A DNA stretch of 64,000 nt from Alphaproteobacteria bacterium (GCA_024742735.1 JANSXV010000001.1:496001-560000), one strand, 5' to 3'; numbered from the stretch's first letter, positions 17,390-27,875 are shown. The notes: generated from the sequence alone by a model not told the origin. A program made the numbers and translations.

Positions 17390-17707
17390 TCAGCGAGACG
17401 GAACACTGTCGACATCCACGACGATCTCGTCGGGATGAGCGAAGCGCAGCACGGCCCGCGCGCGTTCTTCAAGATAGTCGACGTCGACGCCAGGCGCGCC
17501 CGGCCGGTCATCCAGCCGGGCCACCCGATCTTCCATGGCCATGCGACGAGCCTGCACGGCGGCGAGCTCCGCGCGCGTCTCGGTGATCTCGGCCTTGATG
17601 ATCATGTGATTGCGCAGACCCTGCTCGCCCGTCCAGGCGTGATAGCCCAGATAGACGCTCGCCAGAACCAGCCCGCCTAACAGCATGACGCGCTTTAGCG
17701 CATTCAT
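17390..17707 (-). CDS. ftsB: FtsB/DivIC septum-formation protein
   Basis: A 105-residue bitopic divisome protein. A short cytoplasmic N-terminus leads to a transmembrane helix at about 7-25 (VMLLGGLVLASVYLGYHAW), then a periplasmic coiled coil with heptads (AEITETRAELAAVQARRMAM) and the DYLEERARAVLRFAHPDE segment typical of FtsB/DivIC. It links FtsL and FtsQ during cell division. It ends 120 bp before the pdhA start and shares its strand. The upstream region has three GANTC methylation sites in 28 bp. Confidence 0.85.
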   Translation of the reverse strand: MNALKRVMLLGGLVLASVYLGYHAWTGEQGLRNHMIIKAEITETRAELAAVQARRMAMEDRVARLDDRPGAPGVDVDYLEERARAVLRFAHPDEIVVDVDSVPSR

Positions 17708-17788
17708 GTGCTGCTCCCATCCACCGTCCGCCTTTTGCGGATCGAACGCCCGAAAGGATGCCGGCCTTGAGTAAAGGAAGCGTTAGGC

Positions 17789-17818
17789 GAATCAGAAATT
17801 TCGGCTGATTCGAATCAG
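17789..17818. promoter_or_regulatory. Cluster of three GANTC sites in a palindrome upstream of ftsB
   Basis: GAATCAG (17789-17795), then CTGATTCGAATCAG (17805-17818), a perfect 14-bp palindrome. Together they hold three CcrM-type GANTC sites at 17789-17793, 17807-17811 and 17812-17816. The last overlaps the stop of the DUF1467 gene. The cluster is 82-111 bp upstream of the ftsB start. Adenine methylation at GANTC controls several cell-division genes in Caulobacter with GcrA; that role here is inferred. Confidence 0.45.
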
Positions 17819-18177
17819 TATTCGGCCGGCGGGCGCACCGGGCTGATCGCGTCCAGGCTCACCAGCCCGAATTCGAAACCAACGAAATACACAAGCCAGA
17901 TCACTGCCGTGACCGAGGCGGCCAGCCACATCTTTTCCTTGATGCGCGGATCAGTCGGCGCGCCGGGTTCAGAGCCCGGCACCACGTCGCCGTCTTCATA
18001 CTGGCCGCGCACTTTCAGTGGCAGGACCGAGAAGAAAACCATCCACCACACGATGAGATAGACGACGATCCCGGTCACGAAGCCCACGCCCTGATCAGGC
18101 AGAAACAGCTGAGCGATCCACAGGATCGCACACACCGCGATCAGACCGTGGCCCCAATAACGCCGGAAGGTATCCAT
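17815..18177 (-). CDS. DUF1467 membrane protein
   Basis: A 120-residue protein with three transmembrane segments (about 10-25, 33-53, 84-108) and the DUF1467 core VYLIVWWMVFFSVLPLKVRGQ, followed by the charged DPRIKEKMWLA loop. The family is restricted to alphaproteobacteria and often follows mce in the nuo-birA-coaX-rnj cluster, as here. Function unknown. ATG 18177 shares its A with the mce stop (TGATG); a TTG one codon upstream is less likely. Confidence 0.85.
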   Translation of the reverse strand: MDTFRRYWGHGLIAVCAILWIAQLFLPDQGVGFVTGIVVYLIVWWMVFFSVLPLKVRGQYEDGDVVPGSEPGAPTDPRIKEKMWLAASVTAVIWLVYFVGFEFGLVSLDAISPVRPPAEY

Positions 18178-18617
18178 CAATGCGCGCCCTCGCCGGCATA
18201 TAGAGCCGGGTCCTGCATCAGCTCGACCAGAACGCCGCCGGTATTCTTGGGGTGCACGAAGATGACCGGCACGCCATGGGCGCCGATATAGGGCTCGCCG
18301 GTCCCCAGCACCGTCGCGCCGCGCTCGACCATGGCGTCGCGCGCCGCGATGATGTCGGGCACTTCAAAGCACATGTGGTGCTGGCCGCCCTTGGGGTTCC
18401 TCTCCAGGAACTTATGGATCGGAGAGTCCGCGCCGGCCGGTTCGATCAGCTCGATCTGCATGTTGGGCAGCGTCACGAAAATCACCTTTACGCCCAGATG
18501 CTCGAACGCCTTCGCCGGGGTCGCTTCGGTCGCGCCGTAAAGCTCGGCGTAGACCTTCGCGGCGGCTTCGACGTCGGGCGTGGCGACGCCCACATGGTTC
18601 AGTCGGCCGATCTTCAT
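18177..18617 (-). CDS. mce: Methylmalonyl-CoA epimerase
   Basis: A 146-residue vicinal-oxygen-chelate enzyme that interconverts (S)- and (R)-methylmalonyl-CoA in propionate degradation. It starts NHVGVATPDVEAA (first metal His), has IELIEP, then GGQHHMCFEVPDI and a C-terminal VLVELMQDP that supplies the last Glu ligand. ATG 18617 is chosen because GGGGAGGGTGAG directly precedes it; an in-frame GTG at 18635 would overlap rnj. It follows rnj in the nuo-linked operon. No mutase genes are in the window. Confidence 0.9.
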   Translation of the reverse strand: MKIGRLNHVGVATPDVEAAAKVYAELYGATEATPAKAFEHLGVKVIFVTLPNMQIELIEPAGADSPIHKFLERNPKGGQHHMCFEVPDIIAARDAMVERGATVLGTGEPYIGAHGVPVIFVHPKNTGGVLVELMQDPALYAGEGAH

Positions 18618-18631
18618 CTCACCCTCCCCGT

Positions 18632-20299
18632 TCACGCGCTCAGCACGATGGCTTCCACATGGGGCTTCTTGCCCCAGATGCGAGAGGCTTCCCGCCGCAC
18701 GGCCCGCCGGATCGCCTCTTCCACGGCGGCTTCGTCCTGGCGCTCCTTGCGGCCCATCCGCTTGAAGCCTTCTTCGGCGGCCTCAGCGAGCGCGTCGAGC
18801 ATGTCGTCCAGATCGAACTCATCAGTTTCCGGAACGCCCATGGCCCGCACATCCACAGCACCGAGCCGGTCGCCGCCCGCCAGCACGGTGGCGACCGTGA
18901 CGTGGCCTGCGAACGACAGACGCTTGCGCTCTTTCAGGCTCTCGGCCTCGGCGGAAACCAGGAAGTTGCCGTCCACATGGAGCCGGCCCGACGGCGCTTC
19001 ATCCACAATGCGCGCGCCATCCGGCGTGATGGCGATCACCGCCCCGTTATGCGGTGCCAGCGACTGGGGCACCTGCAATGACTTGGCGAACTCGGCATGC
19101 TCTTTCAGGTGACGCAGCTCGCCATGGACCGGAATGGCGATCTTCGGCTTCGCCCAGGCGTACATCTGGCGCAGCTCGTCCCGGCAAGGGTGGCCGGAGA
19201 CGTGAATATGCATGTCCTTCTCGGTGATGATCTTCACGCCGCGCCCGGCCAGCCGGTTCATCAGATCGAAGATGCCGCGCTCATTGCCCGGGATGATTCT
19301 GGAGGAGAAGATGACCGCATCCCCTTCGCCCAGAGTCACATTGCGATGATTGCCCTCGGCGATGCGCGACAGCGCCGCGCGCGGCTCGCCCTGGGAGCCG
19401 GTGCACAGGTAAAGGATCTTGTCCGGCGGGAAGTAGCCCGCCTCCTCTTCGTCAACGAAATCCTGCAAGTCCGCCAGCAGACCGACCGATTTCGCCGCCT
19501 GGGTCATGCGATGCATGGACCGGCCGACAAGGCAGACCCGCCGTCCATTGGCTTCAGCGGCCTTCACCGCCGTTTCCAGGCGGGCGACGTTGGACGCGAA
19601 GGCGGCGATGGCGACCTTGCCGTCATACCGGCTGACCAGCTCGGTCAGGTTTTCGCGCACGCCCGCTTCAGAGCCGGATTCGCCCTCGGTGAAGACATTG
19701 GTGCTGTCGCAGACCATGGCGAGGACGCCGTCCTGGCCGATCTGCTCGATCGTTGCGATATCCGTCGAGGCCCCGATCAGCGGCTCGGGATCGATCTTCC
19801 AGTCGCCCGTATGCAGTACGGTCCCGACCGGGGTGCGCACGATCAGGCCGTTGGGCTCGGGGATAGAGTGGGTCAGCGTGACCATCTGCAAATCGAAGGG
19901 TCCGATCTCGAAGCGGGAGTTCAGGCCGATCTCATGCAGCGGCGCTTCTCCCAGCAGGCCGTGCTCGGCCAGCCGGTCGCGCATCAGCCAGGCGGTGAAG
20001 GGCGTGGCGTAGATCGGGCAACGCAGCGTGCGCCACAGATGAGCCACCGCGCCCATATGGTCTTCATGGGCGTGGGTCAGGACGATGGCGGCGAGCTGGT
20101 GGCGGCGTTCCTCGATGAAGCGTGGGTCGGGTGTGATGATGTCCACGCCCGGCGTCGTCAGATCACCGAAGGTGACGCCGCAATCCACGATGATCCAGGT
20201 GCGGTCCTCCTCCGGCCCGTAGCCGTAGAGGTTCAGATTCATCCCGATTTCGCCGGAGCCGCCGAGCGGCACGAAGTAGAGCGGTTCGTCCTGACTCAT
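18632..20299 (-). CDS. rnj: Ribonuclease J
   Basis: A 555-residue beta-CASP metallo-beta-lactamase nuclease with 5'-3' exonuclease and endonuclease activity on RNA. The zinc motif HAHEDH is at residues 76-81. [10 protein letters not shown] and the beta-CASP motifs ([22 protein letters not shown]) follow in order, then a C-terminal domain. It is typical of alphaproteobacterial RNase J in length and in its place after coaX; its ATG overlaps the coaX stop (ATGA). It matures 16S rRNA and turns over mRNA. Confidence 0.95.
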   Translation of the reverse strand: MSQDEPLYFVPLGGSGEIGMNLNLYGYGPEEDRTWIIVDCGVTFGDLTTPGVDIITPDPRFIEERRHQLAAIVLTHAHEDHMGAVAHLWRTLRCPIYATPFTAWLMRDRLAEHGLLGEAPLHEIGLNSRFEIGPFDLQMVTLTHSIPEPNGLIVRTPVGTVLHTGDWKIDPEPLIGASTDIATIEQIGQDGVLAMVCDSTNVFTEGESGSEAGVRENLTELVSRYDGKVAIAAFASNVARLETAVKAAEANGRRVCLVGRSMHRMTQAAKSVGLLADLQDFVDEEEAGYFPPDKILYLCTGSQGEPRAALSRIAEGNHRNVTLGEGDAVIFSSRIIPGNERGIFDLMNRLAGRGVKIITEKDMHIHVSGHPCRDELRQMYAWAKPKIAIPVHGELRHLKEHAEFAKSLQVPQSLAPHNGAVIAITPDGARIVDEAPSGRLHVDGNFLVSAEAESLKERKRLSFAGHVTVATVLAGGDRLGAVDVRAMGVPETDEFDLDDMLDALAEAAEEGFKRMGRKERQDEAAVEEAIRRAVRREASRIWGKKPHVEAIVLSA

Positions 20300-21078
20300 G
20301 ACGCCGCCTCCGGCGCGTTGCGGCGCCAGACTTCCAGCAGGCCTCGTATGGTCACGTCGGAATCGAAATGGTCGATGGTGCGGGTCGCGCCCTCAAACAG
20401 TGAGGTGACCCCGCCGGTTGCGATGACGGTCATGGGCTGGCCGTACTCGGCTTTCAGCCGCTCCACAAGGCCATCGATCAGGTCGATATAGCCCCAGAAT
20501 ACGCCCGACTGCATGGCCCCGACCGTATCCTTGCCCAGCACGCGTTGCGGCTTTTCAATCGCGATGCGCGGCAGACGGGCTGCGGCCTGGTGGAGCGCCT
20601 GCATGGAAAGGTTGATTCCCGGCGCGATGACCCCGCCCTCGAACGCACCGTCGGCGCTGACGACGTCGAAGGTCGTCGCCGTGCCGGAATCCACGATGAT
20701 CATGGCGCCGGAATACTTCACCCGGCATCCGAGCGCATTCACCAATCGGTCCGCGCCGGCGTCCTGGGGACGGGCGAGATTGACCGTCACGCCGATATCC
20801 ACGCTCGGCTCACCCACGACCAGCGGCTCTGATCCGATATAGCGCCGTCCAAGATTGCGCAGATTGAACAGGGATTGCGGCACGACCGAGCTGATCACGC
20901 AGGCGGTCAGATCCTTCAGCGACAGGTCATGAAGCGAGAGCAGCTGGTTGAGCCAGACTGCATACTCATCGGCCGTGCGCGCCGAATAGGTCGCCGTGCG
21001 CCACTGGGCGCGCCAGTCGGTTCCGTCGTGTACGGCGAAGAGCGTATTGGTGTTGCCGCAGTCGATGGCCAGAAGCAT
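20296..21078 (-). CDS. coaX: Type III pantothenate kinase
   Basis: A 260-residue ASKHA-fold kinase catalysing the first step of CoA synthesis. The N-terminal phosphate motif is [15 protein letters not shown], followed by [25 protein letters not shown] and GGVIAPG, all characteristic of CoaX. Type III enzymes need a monovalent cation and are not feedback-inhibited by CoA. It lies between birA and rnj and is translationally coupled to rnj through an ATGA overlap. Confidence 0.95.
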   Translation of the reverse strand: MLLAIDCGNTNTLFAVHDGTDWRAQWRTATYSARTADEYAVWLNQLLSLHDLSLKDLTACVISSVVPQSLFNLRNLGRRYIGSEPLVVGEPSVDIGVTVNLARPQDAGADRLVNALGCRVKYSGAMIIVDSGTATTFDVVSADGAFEGGVIAPGINLSMQALHQAAARLPRIAIEKPQRVLGKDTVGAMQSGVFWGYIDLIDGLVERLKAEYGQPMTVIATGGVTSLFEGATRTIDHFDSDVTIRGLLEVWRRNAPEAAS

Positions 21079-21104
21079 GGAGGTCTGTCCTGTCAGGCCC
21101 GGCT

Positions 21105-21830
21105 TCAGCGGCCGGGGAAGAATACGTCGCCGGCAGACACTAGCCGGCGGCGGCCGTCATTCAAATCAAGCCTGAGCGATCCGTCATCAGCGAGGTCGGC
21201 GAAAACGCCCTCGACCGTTTCGCCCTCAAGCCGGGCCGTGCAGCATTCACCCAGGCCCCAGGCGCGCGACAGCCAGGCTTCCCGGACCGGGGCGAACCCC
21301 TGTCCGGCCCAGACCATACGCCAATACTCGAAACGTGCTGACAGCCGCTCGACAGCATCCTCCGGCTTCAGCACGCCTCCATGAACGGAAAGATCTGTCG
21401 CAGGCCGCTCGGCGTCGTCGGGATGGTGGGCGAGATTGATTCCAATCCCGACCGCCAGCCACAATCCGCCATCCCGATGGCCTCCGGATTCCAATAGAAT
21501 GCCAGCGAGTTTTCGCCCCTCGACCAGGACATCGTTCGGCCATTTCAGCTTCACCGCGTCGTGACCGATCACACTCGCGGCGACGTCGCCGACAGAAAGC
21601 GCGGCGGCGAAGGAGAGCTGGGCCGCACGCGCCGGCGATGCGTCCAGCTGGAACAGACCTGTCGTGAAGAGATTGCCTTCAGCGCTGGTCCAGGCCCGCC
21701 CTCTACGCCCGCGCCCGGCGGTCTGGGCGCGCGCGACGATCCAGAGAGGGCCCGTCTCGCCCTGTTGCGCGCGCCGTTTGGCTTCCTCGTTTGTGGAATC
21801 CAGTGCGTCGAAGACCTCGAAGCGCACCAA
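21105..21830 (-). CDS. birA: Biotin--[acetyl-CoA-carboxylase] ligase
   Basis: A 241-residue monofunctional biotin protein ligase without the N-terminal repressor HTH of E. coli BirA. The core begins with [16 protein letters not shown]. The biotinyl-AMP loop is [10 protein letters not shown], and [17 protein letters not shown] is the conserved catalytic strand; a small C-terminal SH3-like domain follows ([15 protein letters not shown]). It biotinylates carboxylases. It starts 6 bp after nuoN stops, a neighbourhood common in alphaproteobacteria. Confidence 0.93.
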   Translation of the reverse strand: MVRFEVFDALDSTNEEAKRRAQQGETGPLWIVARAQTAGRGRRGRAWTSAEGNLFTTGLFQLDASPARAAQLSFAAALSVGDVAASVIGHDAVKLKWPNDVLVEGRKLAGILLESGGHRDGGLWLAVGIGINLAHHPDDAERPATDLSVHGGVLKPEDAVERLSARFEYWRMVWAGQGFAPVREAWLSRAWGLGECCTARLEGETVEGVFADLADDGSLRLDLNDGRRRLVSAGDVFFPGR

Positions 21831-21836
21831 TCCGTC

Positions 21837-23294
21837 CTATCCGCCGATAGAGCCGCCAGCGCTCACCACCAGGCCGATGATGATCACCATGAAGGGCAGC
21901 AGCGCGACTGTGGCGAGACCCGCAGCCCGGCTGACGAAGGCGACGCCGGCCGGAGCAGGCAGGAATTCCCCGCCGGCCGGCTCGTCGAACCAGATCACCT
22001 TCACCACGCGCAGATAGTAGGCGATGGAGACGGTTGAGAAGAGGACGGCCAGAACGACAAGCCAGGTCAGACCGGCTTCGACCGCGGCGTAGAAGACGAA
22101 GAACTTGCCGAAGAAACCGACCAGGAAGGGCATGCCGCCGATGGAGAACATCAGCGCCGTCATGGCCAGCGCCAGACCCTGGCGGCTCTGGGACAGGCCA
22201 GCGAGATCCTCGATCCGCTCCACCATGCCTTCAGAGCGCCGCATGGACAGGATGACCGCAAAAGCCCCCGCCACGCCGATGATGTAGAGCGTGAAATATA
22301 GAAGCACCGCCCACACGCCGAGCTGGGTTCCCGAGGACAGGCCGACAAGCGCGTAGCCCACATTGCCGATGGAGGAATAGCCCATCAGGCGCTTGATATT
22401 GGTCTGCATCAAAGCCCCGAAGGAGCCGATCGCCATGGACAGGATGGCGAGCACGATGATGACCTGGCGCCAGTCGTCGATCATGGGACCGAAGGGCTCG
22501 GTCAGGACCCGGGCGAGCAGCGCCATGGCGGCGAGCTTCGGCGCGGTGGCGAAGAAGGCGGCCACCGGCGTGGGCGCGCCTTCATAGACGTCCGGCGTCC
22601 ACATGTGGAACGGAGCGGCGGAGATCTTGAACGCCAGTCCGGAGATCACGAACACGAGGCCGAACAGCAGGCCCACATTCGTGCCGTCCTGGGCTGCAGC
22701 AATGGCGATGCCCTCGAACCCGGTCGTACCGGCGAACCCGTAGATGAGCGAGGCGCCGTAGAGCAGGAGGCCGGACGACAGCGCGCCGAGCAGGAAGTAT
22801 TTCAGCCCGGCTTCCGACGAGCGCAGAGAATCCCGGTTGAAGGCGGCAAGGATGTAGAGCGACAGCGACTGCAGCTCGAGTCCCAGATAGAGCGTGATCA
22901 TGTCGTTGGCGCTGACCATGATCGCCATGCCGAGCGCGGCGAGCAGGATAAGGACCGGATACTCGAACCGGGCGAGATTTTCCGTCTCCAGATACCGTGA
23001 GGCCAGCAACAGCGCGACCGCGGCCGCAAGGAACACAGCCGTCTTGGCGTAAAGCGAGAACGGGTCGGCGATGAAGGCGGCGAAGAAGGCCGTGCCGCCC
23101 TGCCCCTGGGCCAGCCAGATCGCGCCTGCGCCGCCGGCGATGAGCAGGCCGAAGGCGATGCGCATGGCCATGCGCGCGCCGCCAAGCTCTGACTTCCAGT
23201 AGACCCCGATCAGAAGCGCCGCCATGGCGCCGATCGCAAGGATCAGCTCCGGCGTCATCAGGACGAGATCGGCGATGAGCTGGGACGACGTCAT
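21837..23294 (-). CDS. nuoN: NADH-quinone oxidoreductase subunit N
   Basis: A 485-residue antiporter-like membrane subunit of Complex I with about 14 transmembrane helices. Proton-channel motifs of the Nuo L/M/N family are present: YLGLELQSLSLYILAAF with the key Glu, KYFLLGALSSGLLLYG with the channel Lys, and FKISAAPFHMWTPDVYEGAPTP. It is the last nuo gene and lies 5 bp after nuoM. No unusual features. Confidence 0.97.
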   Translation of the reverse strand: MTSSQLIADLVLMTPELILAIGAMAALLIGVYWKSELGGARMAMRIAFGLLIAGGAGAIWLAQGQGGTAFFAAFIADPFSLYAKTAVFLAAAVALLLASRYLETENLARFEYPVLILLAALGMAIMVSANDMITLYLGLELQSLSLYILAAFNRDSLRSSEAGLKYFLLGALSSGLLLYGASLIYGFAGTTGFEGIAIAAAQDGTNVGLLFGLVFVISGLAFKISAAPFHMWTPDVYEGAPTPVAAFFATAPKLAAMALLARVLTEPFGPMIDDWRQVIIVLAILSMAIGSFGALMQTNIKRLMGYSSIGNVGYALVGLSSGTQLGVWAVLLYFTLYIIGVAGAFAVILSMRRSEGMVERIEDLAGLSQSRQGLALAMTALMFSIGGMPFLVGFFGKFFVFYAAVEAGLTWLVVLAVLFSTVSIAYYLRVVKVIWFDEPAGGEFLPAPAGVAFVSRAAGLATVALLPFMVIIIGLVVSAGGSIGG

Positions 23295-23299
23295 GACGA

Positions 23300-24838
23300 T
23301 CAGCCTTCGGTCATGGATTCAGCGGACGCGTCGACGGTCTCGACAAGCGCGGCCTGGTACTGGGCGATGAGCGCTTCCACAGAAGCGCGGGTGGTTTCGG
23401 TGATCGGGGTGGTGACGAAGCCGAAATAGATCGTCAGGGCGGCGAGAACCGACAGGTTGATCCATTCGCGGCCATTGAGGTCCGTCGCGCTTTCGAGCTT
23501 GGGATTCGTCATCTCGCCGAACACGACCTTCTTGTAGAGCGTCAGCATGTAGACCGCCGAGAAGATCACGCCGAGCGCGGCGCCGAAGGCGACACGCGGA
23601 TCGACCTCGAACGCGCCCATCATGGTCAGGATTTCGCCGACGAAGCCGGACGTGCCGGGGAGGCCGACATTGGCCATGGCGAACAGCGCAAAGAAGGCGG
23701 CGTAGACCGGCATCTTGTGCACAAGGCCGCCATAGAAAGCGATCTCGCGGGTGTGGAAACGGTCATAGATCACGCCGACGCACAGGAAGAGCGCGCCGGA
23801 GATGAAACCGTGGGAGATCATCTGGAAGATCGCGCCCTGCACGCCAAGCTCGGTCATGGTGAACAGGCCGAGCGTCACGAAACCCATGTGGGCGACGGAC
23901 GAATAGGCGATGAGCTTCTTTATGTCGGTCTGCCGGAAGGCGACCAGCGAGGTGTAGACGATGGCGATGATCGACAGCACGAAGACCAGCGGCGCGAAGT
24001 AGGCGCTCGCGTCCGGGAACATGGGCAGCGAAAACCGCAGGAAGCCGTAGCCGCCCAGCTTCAGCAGGATGCCCGCCAGGATCACCGAGCCTGCCGTGGG
24101 CGCCTCCACGTGGGCGTCCGGCAGCCAGGTGTGCACCGGCCACATAGGCATCTTCACCGCAAAGCTGGCGAAGAAGGCCAGCCACAGCCAGGTCTGGGCC
24201 TCGCGGGCGAAGTCGAAGCCCTGCAGCGCCTCGATGTCGGTCGTGCCGGCCTGGACGAACATGTAGATCATGGCCGCCAGCATCAGCACCGAGCCGAGGA
24301 AGGTGTAGAGGAAGAACTTGATCGCCGCGTAGACCCGGTTGGCGCCGCCCCAGACCCCGATGATCAGGAACATCGGGATCAGCGAGCCTTCGAAGAAGAT
24401 GTAGAACAGCACCAGATCGAGCGCGCAGAACACGCCGATGACCAGCGTCTGCAGGATCAGGAAGGCGGCCATGTAGTCGGCCACGCGCTTCTTCATCGCC
24501 CAGCTCGCCAGGATGCAGATCGGCATCAGGAAAGCCGTCAGCAGGACGAACAGCACCGAGAGCCCGTCGACGCCCATCTTGTAGGAGACGCCGAGCGCTT
24601 CGAGCCAGGGCGCGTTCTCCACGAACTGGTAGCCGGCCTGGTCGGGATCGAACTCCAGCACCAGAAGGCAGGCCAGGACGAACACGAAGCTCGTCACGAA
24701 CATCGCTACGCCCTTGGCGTTCTTGTCCAGAGCGTCAGCGTCCTCCCCGCGCATGAGCGCGCGCAGGATCAGGATCGCCACGGCGCCAAGCGTGGGCAGG
24801 AAGGTGATGGCGGAAAGGATGGGAAGCTGGTCAAGCAT
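23300..24838 (-). CDS. nuoM: NADH-quinone oxidoreductase subunit M
   Basis: A 512-residue antiporter-like subunit that forms a proton channel in the membrane arm of Complex I. Family motifs are seen: [20 protein letters not shown] with the essential Glu, [14 protein letters not shown], and [22 protein letters not shown] with the broken-helix Pro. It ends with a short acidic cytoplasmic tail ([10 protein letters not shown]). Eleven bases separate it from nuoL and five from nuoN. Confidence 0.97.
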   Translation of the reverse strand: MLDQLPILSAITFLPTLGAVAILILRALMRGEDADALDKNAKGVAMFVTSFVFVLACLLVLEFDPDQAGYQFVENAPWLEALGVSYKMGVDGLSVLFVLLTAFLMPICILASWAMKKRVADYMAAFLILQTLVIGVFCALDLVLFYIFFEGSLIPMFLIIGVWGGANRVYAAIKFFLYTFLGSVLMLAAMIYMFVQAGTTDIEALQGFDFAREAQTWLWLAFFASFAVKMPMWPVHTWLPDAHVEAPTAGSVILAGILLKLGGYGFLRFSLPMFPDASAYFAPLVFVLSIIAIVYTSLVAFRQTDIKKLIAYSSVAHMGFVTLGLFTMTELGVQGAIFQMISHGFISGALFLCVGVIYDRFHTREIAFYGGLVHKMPVYAAFFALFAMANVGLPGTSGFVGEILTMMGAFEVDPRVAFGAALGVIFSAVYMLTLYKKVVFGEMTNPKLESATDLNGREWINLSVLAALTIYFGFVTTPITETTRASVEALIAQYQAALVETVDASAESMTEG

Positions 24839-24849
24839 GGCTTTTTACG

Positions 24850-26946
24850 TCAGACCCCCGCGCCGGCGATGAGCCAGAGAGCCAGGCCCAGCACCCCGAT
24901 CAGCATCACGAAGGCGTAGTGATACACATATCCGCTCTGCAAGCGGGCGATGCGCCTTGCTCCGGCCATGACCGTTCCGGCCACGCCGTTCGGGCCGAGG
25001 CCGTCAATGGCGCGCTTGTCGCCGACTTTCCAGAAGAAGTCGCCCAGAAGCGCCGTGCCGCGCACGAAGGTCGCCTGGTAGAGCTCGTCGAAATACCACT
25101 TGTTGATGAGGAAGCGGTGCAGCGGCCCCGGGTTTTCGCCCATGCGGCGCGGAATCTCCGGCTTCATCATGTAGAAGTACCAGGAGAGCAGGAAGCCCAG
25201 CAGGGTCACGCCCACCGGCAGTATGAGGACCCAGGTCGGCGGATGGTGCCCGGCGTGCTCGCCAACATGGTCGTCGCCATAAGACGCCTCCCCGCCATGG
25301 CTGTCGGCCGCAACCGCATCCGCGCCGTGGGTGTCGGCCGCCGCTCCGCCATGATCATCCGCGCCATAACCCTCGACCAGATGGCCGTAATTGCCTTCCG
25401 CGTAGGGTCCGGCCGGCAGGGATTCGCCCCAGAAGGTCAGCGCGCCCTTGGCCACAAAGTCCGACTTGAACACGCCGCCGGCGAACAGCGCGCCGACCGC
25501 CAGGAGGACCAGAGGCACCAGCATGACCGCCGGGCTTTCATGGGCGTGCTTGAGCGTCTCCTTGTCGCCGCGATGTTCGCCATGGAAGGTCATGAAAATC
25601 AGGCGCCAGGAATAGAAGCTGGTCAGGAAGGCCGCGAAGACGCCGACCCAGAAGGCGAACATGCCGAAGCTCACCCCGTCCTGGCCCATCATGAAGGCTT
25701 CCTCGATGATCATGTCCTTCGAGTAGAAGCCCGCGAAGCCCAGCCCGCCAAGAATAATCGGGATGCCCACGCCGGTCAGGGCCAGAGTGCCGATGATCAT
25801 CAGGATCCAGGTGGCCGGCAGCAGCTTGTAGATGCCGCCCATCTTGCGCATGTCCTGCTCGTGATGGAGGCCGAGGATCACCGATCCGGCGCCCAGGAAG
25901 AGCAGCGCCTTGAAGAAGGCGTGCGTGAACAGGTGGAACATGGCGGCCGAGTACAGGCCCAGGCCCGCCGCGAAGAACATGTAGCCGAGCTGGGAACAGG
26001 TCGAGTAGGCGATCACCCGCTTGATGTCGTTCTGCGCCATGCCGACCGTGGCGGCGAACAGCGCCGTGACCGCGCCCAGGAAGGTGATGAAGGCGCTGGT
26101 GTCCGGCGCCATCTCGTAGATCGGATGGGCGCGGCAGATCAGGAACACGCCGGCGGTCACCATGGTGGCTGCGTGGATCAGCGCGGAGACGGGCGTCGGA
26201 CCTTCCATGGCGTCAGGCAGCCAGACGTGGAGGAAGAACTGGGCCGACTTGCCCATGGCGCCGATGAACAGCAGGAAGGCGATCAGCTCCAGCGCCTGGA
26301 AGTTCATGCCGAAGACGGTGAGGATCGCATCGGCCTTGTCGGGGACCTGGGCGAAGACTTCCTCAAACTGGACCGAGCCGAACACCGCGTAGACCGCCAT
26401 GACGCCGAGGGCGAGACCGAAATCGCCCACGCGGTTGGTCACGAACGCCTTGATGGCGGCGGAGTTGGCGCTCTCTTTCCTGTAGTAAAATCCGATCAGC
26501 AGGTAGGAGGCGAGGCCGACGCCTTCCCAACCGAAGAACATCTGGATGAAGTTGTCCGCCGTCACCAGAGAGATCATCGCGAAGGTGAACAGCGACAGGT
26601 AGGCGAAAAAGCGCGCGCGGTGCGGGTCGTCGTGCATGTACCCCCAGGAGTAGACATGCACGAGGCTGGAAACGCTGGTGATCACGACCAGCATGACGAC
26701 GGACAGCGTATCCAGCTTGATCGCCCAGCTGACGTCGAAATCGCCGATGGCGATCCACTGCAGCACCTCATAGGTGCGCGCGTTGCCGCCGACCGCCACG
26801 TCGAAGAACAGCATCACCGAGCCGAGCGCAGCCAGGATCGTGCCGCCAGTGGTCAGCAGCTGGGCGGCGCGGTCGCCGATCTGCTTCTGGAACAGCCCGG
26901 CGATGATCGCTGCGAGGATCGGAGCGAAAACGACGATATAGGCCAT
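24850..26946 (-). CDS. nuoL: NADH-quinone oxidoreductase subunit L
   Basis: The 698-residue distal proton-pumping subunit with the long C-terminal lateral helix. Motifs: FFGWEGVGLASYLLIGFYY, RVGDFGLALG, QFFLHVWLPDAMEGPTPVSA. Near residue 525-570 an insertion rich in His, Asp and Gly (ADDHGG, ADTHGAD, ADSHGGE, GEHAGHH) precedes the last helices. The rest aligns with ordinary NuoL. It follows nuoK by 9 bp. The His-rich loop would face the membrane surface and its role is unknown. Confidence 0.97.
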   Translation of the reverse strand: MAYIVVFAPILAAIIAGLFQKQIGDRAAQLLTTGGTILAALGSVMLFFDVAVGGNARTYEVLQWIAIGDFDVSWAIKLDTLSVVMLVVITSVSSLVHVYSWGYMHDDPHRARFFAYLSLFTFAMISLVTADNFIQMFFGWEGVGLASYLLIGFYYRKESANSAAIKAFVTNRVGDFGLALGVMAVYAVFGSVQFEEVFAQVPDKADAILTVFGMNFQALELIAFLLFIGAMGKSAQFFLHVWLPDAMEGPTPVSALIHAATMVTAGVFLICRAHPIYEMAPDTSAFITFLGAVTALFAATVGMAQNDIKRVIAYSTCSQLGYMFFAAGLGLYSAAMFHLFTHAFFKALLFLGAGSVILGLHHEQDMRKMGGIYKLLPATWILMIIGTLALTGVGIPIILGGLGFAGFYSKDMIIEEAFMMGQDGVSFGMFAFWVGVFAAFLTSFYSWRLIFMTFHGEHRGDKETLKHAHESPAVMLVPLVLLAVGALFAGGVFKSDFVAKGALTFWGESLPAGPYAEGNYGHLVEGYGADDHGGAAADTHGADAVAADSHGGEASYGDDHVGEHAGHHPPTWVLILPVGVTLLGFLLSWYFYMMKPEIPRRMGENPGPLHRFLINKWYFDELYQATFVRGTALLGDFFWKVGDKRAIDGLGPNGVAGTVMAGARRIARLQSGYVYHYAFVMLIGVLGLALWLIAGAGV

Positions 26947-26955
26947 GAACCCGCC

Positions 26956-27267
26956 CTAGCCTTTCATCATGTTGGCGCCTTCGACCGCGATATCACCGCG
27001 GTTACGGAAGAAGACGACCAGAATGGCGAGACCGACGGCGGCTTCTGCCGCGGCGACGGTGAGAATGAACAGGGCGAACACCTGACCGGCCAGATCGCCC
27101 AGATGAGCGGAGAAGGCGACCAGGTTGATGTTCACCGCAAGCAGCATCAGCTCCACGCACATCAGGAGGATGATCACGTTCTTGCGGTTCACGAAGATGC
27201 CGAACACCCCGATGGTGAACAGGATCGCCGCCAGCGTCAGATAATGGCCCAGACCGATCTCGATCAT
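26956..27267 (-). CDS. nuoK: NADH-quinone oxidoreductase subunit K
   Basis: A 103-residue three-helix membrane subunit. [21 protein letters not shown] is the first helix, [19 protein letters not shown] carries the conserved Glu of the proton path, and [20 protein letters not shown] carries the second. The ATG at 27267 shares its A with the nuoJ stop (TGATG), so it is translationally coupled. A preceding GTG would add one residue and is less likely. Confidence 0.96.
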   Translation of the reverse strand: MIEIGLGHYLTLAAILFTIGVFGIFVNRKNVIILLMCVELMLLAVNINLVAFSAHLGDLAGQVFALFILTVAAAEAAVGLAILVVFFRNRGDIAVEGANMMKG

Positions 27268-27875
27268 CACCCGATCCCCTCGCCCGATTTGACGTCCACG
27301 ACCTCAACCGCCTCTTCGCGGGTCCGGTTGACCTGACGATGCATGTCCTGACGCTTCACGCCCTCGCGGTGGCGCAGGGTCAGCACGATGGCGCCGATCA
27401 TGGCGACCAGAAGCACGAGGCCGGCCAGCTGGAAGAACAGCACGTAGCGCTCGTAGATGATGTCCCCGAGGGCCGCGACATTGGTCATGTCGGCCGGCGT
27501 CGGCGATTGCAGATTGGCCGCCGCCGTCTCGGATTCGATCCAGGCGAAGCCGGTCAGCGCCAGCATGGCGGCCAGCACCAGAGCCACCAGACCGCCGATC
27601 GGCGCATTCGCCGTCACGCCGGCTTTCAGGACGGCGAAGTCGATGTCCAGCATCATCACTACGAACAGGAACAGCACCGCGACCGCGCCCACATAGACGA
27701 TCACCAGGATCATCGCGAGGAACTCAGCCCCTTGCAGCACGAAGAGGCCGGCCGCTGCGAAAAAGGCCAGGATCAGGAACAGCACCGCGCGCACCGGGTT
27801 CCTGGCGAACACCACCATGAGCGCGGACAGGACCGCGACGGCTGCGGTGATGTAGAAGGCCGCTGCTTCCAGCAC
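27267..27875 (-). CDS. nuoJ: NADH-quinone oxidoreductase subunit J
   Basis: A 202-residue membrane subunit with five helices: [17 protein letters not shown], then [26 protein letters not shown], which carries the pi-bulge helix important for coupling. The C-terminal cytoplasmic tail is charged ([16 protein letters not shown]). It overlaps nuoK. A 109-bp gap separates it from nuoI, the largest gap inside the nuo genes; I see no separate gene in that gap. Confidence 0.96.
   Translation of the reverse strand: MLEAAAFYITAAVAVLSALMVVFARNPVRAVLFLILAFFAAAGLFVLQGAEFLAMILVIVYVGAVAVLFLFVVMMLDIDFAVLKAGVTANAPIGGLVALVLAAMLALTGFAWIESETAAANLQSPTPADMTNVAALGDIIYERYVLFFQLAGLVLLVAMIGAIVLTLRHREGVKRQDMHRQVNRTREEAVEVVDVKSGEGIG

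Noticed and set aside
24919-27336. Very long open frame on the plus strand opposite nuoL/nuoK
   Set aside because: Pure antisense shadow of high-GC coding sequence; composition is Arg/His/Gln-rich with no recognisable domain, while the minus strand encodes intact NuoL and NuoK.
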